Source: Eubacteriales bacterium (GTDB lineage Bacteria > Bacillota > Clostridia > Saccharofermentanales > DTU023). Taken from it: a stretch of 64,000 nt of DNA. The notes under the pieces are model-generated. The model worked only from the letters and a program-made list of their open reading frames with translations, made no database searches and had not been told where the DNA came from. Positions 61,955 through 64,000 of the stretch are shown here, in pieces. The stretch spans positions 1 to 64,000 of the forward strand of contig JAUNVR010000006.1 of NCBI GenBank assembly GCA_030537595.1. Reading direction: 5' to 3'. The translations under genes were made by a program, and so were the position numbers. Position 1 is the stretch's first letter, and every line of letters begins with the position of its first letter.

Positions 61955-64000
61955 CTATTCGAGGTATTTTTCTAGCCACTTTGGCTTCAACATGGACCAG
62001 AAAGTATAGTCATCATCTAGCTCAATAAAGTCATCAATGTAGAAATCTTCAAAGTCGATAATGTCGCTGATCTCATAAAGCGGTGAAGATGAAGCTTGGA
62101 GCGGGATTTTGATTTCTTGCGGGCCTTTGGCCTTAACTTGGTAAATCTTTAAGCTGTAATTATCCGCTGGAAGCTTTGCAGAATTTGCCAAGACTGTAGG
62201 TCCATGGGTCAGAATATTCTCACTCTTATTCTCCCCCTCCAAGGCCAAAACAGCCTGCTCTTCACGTGGGATAATTAAATAAAAATTATCCCCTATTAAT
62301 TGCTTACTGCCTTCAGGAAAGGCCTGCTCGAAGTTAAGCACTGCAAAATCATAAACTTCTCCAGCATAGGCCATAGCTGTGTAATGAGCAAAGAAGGCCC
62401 GAAGTTTACGGTAGAGCAACTCTAATTCAGCCTCAGTTTTGCACTCCCCTAAATCGACGACCAAGCCCGCAATATCCTCGTCAAGTAAAACTTCCTCGGC
62501 CTGATCTTTTGCCTTACCAGCATCCGGAGCTGAGTTTTCTGCTTCAACTAGTCTTAATAAGTGTAGAAAGAGGCTGGATTCAGGACTACTTGCAGCTTGT
62601 AGGTCCAGCTTCAAACGTGGCGCAAAGCTCACCCAGCCTGAACCTGCTGGGAAGGCGAAGCGGCCAAAATAATTCAAGCGCCCGGCGGGTGTGATAAAGA
62701 GATGATGCTCCTCAGCCTCCTCCTCACCCGAATTGAATTCCTGCATCAGGACATCGCTTTGCGGCATGATACTATTCGCGATATAGTCATGGCTCGCTTC
62801 CCAATAATTATCAGCGAGGAGATATGCCATTTTTCTCTGCAGAGTATCAGCATGGCAATCACGTCTGGCGAGCTCATACATCTCTTTACTTACTGCATAG
62901 GAATTACTGTGGAAACGATTGAGTAATTCTAAATCGCTCAATCTCTCACCCGTTTCTAGATCGATGTTGTAAATTAGATAATTATTTAAGATCTGATATT
63001 CTGGACTAGAATAGACGCAAATCACTGAAAGAATCCCATCTTCCTCACTAATCCAATAGTTACTCTGCGCATACTTACCGTCCTTAATTAAAGCGATCAA
63101 ATCTGCTTTAATCTCGGCAATATCTGCTTCCAATTCATCAACTACAGCTAAATCTAAGTCGATAGCTGGAAGGGCTAAAATATCCGTCGGATTAGTCAAG
63201 CCCGCACGCCTTAAATCACGGGCCGAAAGCTGATCCGATAAATCCCAGTAGAAGGCATATTCCAGGGGTGCTTGGCCAAAGGCAGAGACCAGTTCAGAAT
63301 CAAAGATCCCCTCCAGCTCAGTGACTAGAGCTAGCTTTGGCTCGAACTCACTCGCTTGAAAATTCTGCTCTAGAGTGAAGGCAAAGTCCTGATCTTTCTG
63401 GCGTACAGAAAGCTCTAATTCACAAAGCTCATCAGGCAGGCAAATTAAAGTCGTGCCGCAGGCTTTGGCCGTGAGGGCTAAGAAAGAATCTGGAACTTCA
63501 GCTGTGAGGACAGTAGTTTTATTTTTAGGAATAAATAAGTAGAACTCACCTTCTGCTTCGTTTTCATCTTCAAAGCTACCTAGATCCAGGCTAGCCACCT
63601 CCTCTAAAAAGTCTCCAAAAGGCGTTAAATATTCGTAGTTCTTAAGCTTACGTTGAACTGCTTCGCGCTCATCCTGATTCGTGAATTCACCCCAGTAAAT
63701 TATAAAGGCTTCAAGCTCATCAGCTAGCTCTTGCCCATAATCATTGATTAGATAGTTACGTAGATAAACAAAGTCTGGATTTAATGACTCATTACTCTCT
63801 ATTAAATCTAGATAAAGTGGCAATTTGAAATACTCATAATTCACAAAGTTGAAATCCTCATCGTAAAGCCTAATCCGGAATGTAATCTGATTCAGTTCAT
63901 CCAGGATTAAGGAGGACTCTTCCGCCCGCTCCCAATCATGCTCCCAGAGCTCCTCTAAAAGCAGCGCCGGATAAGCCTTATTGTAGCTGTAGCCCCCTGG
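61955..64000 (-). CDS. Large acidic protein of unknown function, 5' part outside the window
   Basis: The frame is open to the window edge (681 codons seen), so the GTG at 63844 is not a trustworthy start; the upstream codons (for example PGGYSYNKAYPALLLEELWE) are continuous. The protein is soluble-looking and very rich in Glu, Asp and Leu. One section (about VICVYSSPEYQILNNYLIYNIDLETGERLSDLELL) resembles the DUF3298/RsiV-type domain, in which a bound substrate or peptide is sensed. Two similar blocks, EFYLFIPKNKTTVLTAE and NFYLIIPREEQAVLALE, suggest an internal duplication. The end is aromatic/acidic (DFIELDDDYTFWSML). Function not known. Confidence 0.7.
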   Translation of the reverse strand, partial: PGGYSYNKAYPALLLEELWEHDWERAEESSLILDELNQITFRIRLYDEDFNFVNYEYFKLPLYLDLIESNESLNPDFVYLRNYLINDYGQELADELEAFIIYWGEFTNQDEREAVQRKLKNYEYLTPFGDFLEEVASLDLGSFEDENEAEGEFYLFIPKNKTTVLTAEVPDSFLALTAKACGTTLICLPDELCELELSVRQKDQDFAFTLEQNFQASEFEPKLALVTELEGIFDSELVSAFGQAPLEYAFYWDLSDQLSARDLRRAGLTNPTDILALPAIDLDLAVVDELEADIAEIKADLIALIKDGKYAQSNYWISEEDGILSVICVYSSPEYQILNNYLIYNIDLETGERLSDLELLNRFHSNSYAVSKEMYELARRDCHADTLQRKMAYLLADNYWEASHDYIANSIMPQSDVLMQEFNSGEEEAEEHHLFITPAGRLNYFGRFAFPAGSGWVSFAPRLKLDLQAASSPESSLFLHLLRLVEAENSAPDAGKAKDQAEEVLLDEDIAGLVVDLGECKTEAELELLYRKLRAFFAHYTAMAYAGEVYDFAVLNFEQAFPEGSKQLIGDNFYLIIPREEQAVLALEGENKSENILTHGPTVLANSAKLPADNYSLKIYQVKAKGPQEIKIPLQASSSPLYEISDIIDFEDFYIDDFIELDDDYTFWSMLKPKWLEKYLE

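Overview
The window looks like chromosomal DNA from a strictly anaerobic, low-to-mid G+C Firmicute of the Clostridia type. Evidence for this is a selenium-dependent glycine reductase (Stickland) operon, an oxygen-sensitive class III ribonucleotide reductase (nrdDG), an F-type ATP synthase whose c subunit carries the full sodium-binding signature, a clostridial-type NADP-dependent secondary alcohol dehydrogenase, GGAGG-type ribosome binding sites and many genes on one strand. I cannot name the species. No phage, transposon, CRISPR array or rRNA operon is visible; this is dense core genome with a specialised selenium island.

Layout. 1-6.1 kb: the start of a secreted protein, tRNA-Thr, mscL, a large membrane protein with a PP2C-like head and a Tyr/Asp-rich linker, ispD, radA and tRNA-Ala(CGC). 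6.1-20.6 kb: a selenium island. On the plus strand are selB and, at the far end, the selenocysteine tRNA gene selC. Between them on the minus strand run grdX, grdE, grdB, trxB, trxA, grdA, grdC, grdD, selD, yedF, a DUF3343 gene and selA. Three genes, grdA, grdB and selD, contain an in-frame UGA read as selenocysteine, so naive ORF calling splits or truncates them. The island therefore encodes selenophosphate synthesis (SelD), the Sec-tRNA pathway (SelA, SelC, SelB), two candidate selenium carriers, the enzyme that needs the selenium, and its thioredoxin electron supply.

20.6-35 kb: a MATE transporter, a 50-residue Cys-containing ORF, a zinc-ribbon membrane protein, tadA, plsC, an acyl-CoA synthetase, hflX, a DEAD-box helicase, murJ, a CitG-like gene with a P-loop partner, an alpha-L-fucosidase and cutC. 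35-49.7 kb: an ileS-queT-methyltransferase-ispF operon, a GNAT acetyltransferase, a metallophosphoesterase, the alcohol dehydrogenase, a pgeF-pepF-acyltransferase-like-hemZ operon, and an M18 aminopeptidase. 49.8-58.9 kb: a small coiled-coil membrane protein, a FemXAB-like gene fused translationally to the end of the ATP synthase operon, then atpC-D-G-A-H-F-E-B with two AtpI/AtpZ-type genes at the promoter end. 58.9-64 kb: nrdG and nrdD under a NrdR box, and the 3' part of a large uncharacterised gene that runs off the window.

How the parts work together. Glycine reductase reduces glycine to acetyl phosphate and ammonia with electrons from TrxB and TrxA. Acetyl phosphate yields ATP in the cytosol, and the predicted sodium-coupled ATP synthase links ATP to the ion gradient. 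All catalytic output of this pathway depends on UGA recoding by the Sel genes encoded on either side of it.
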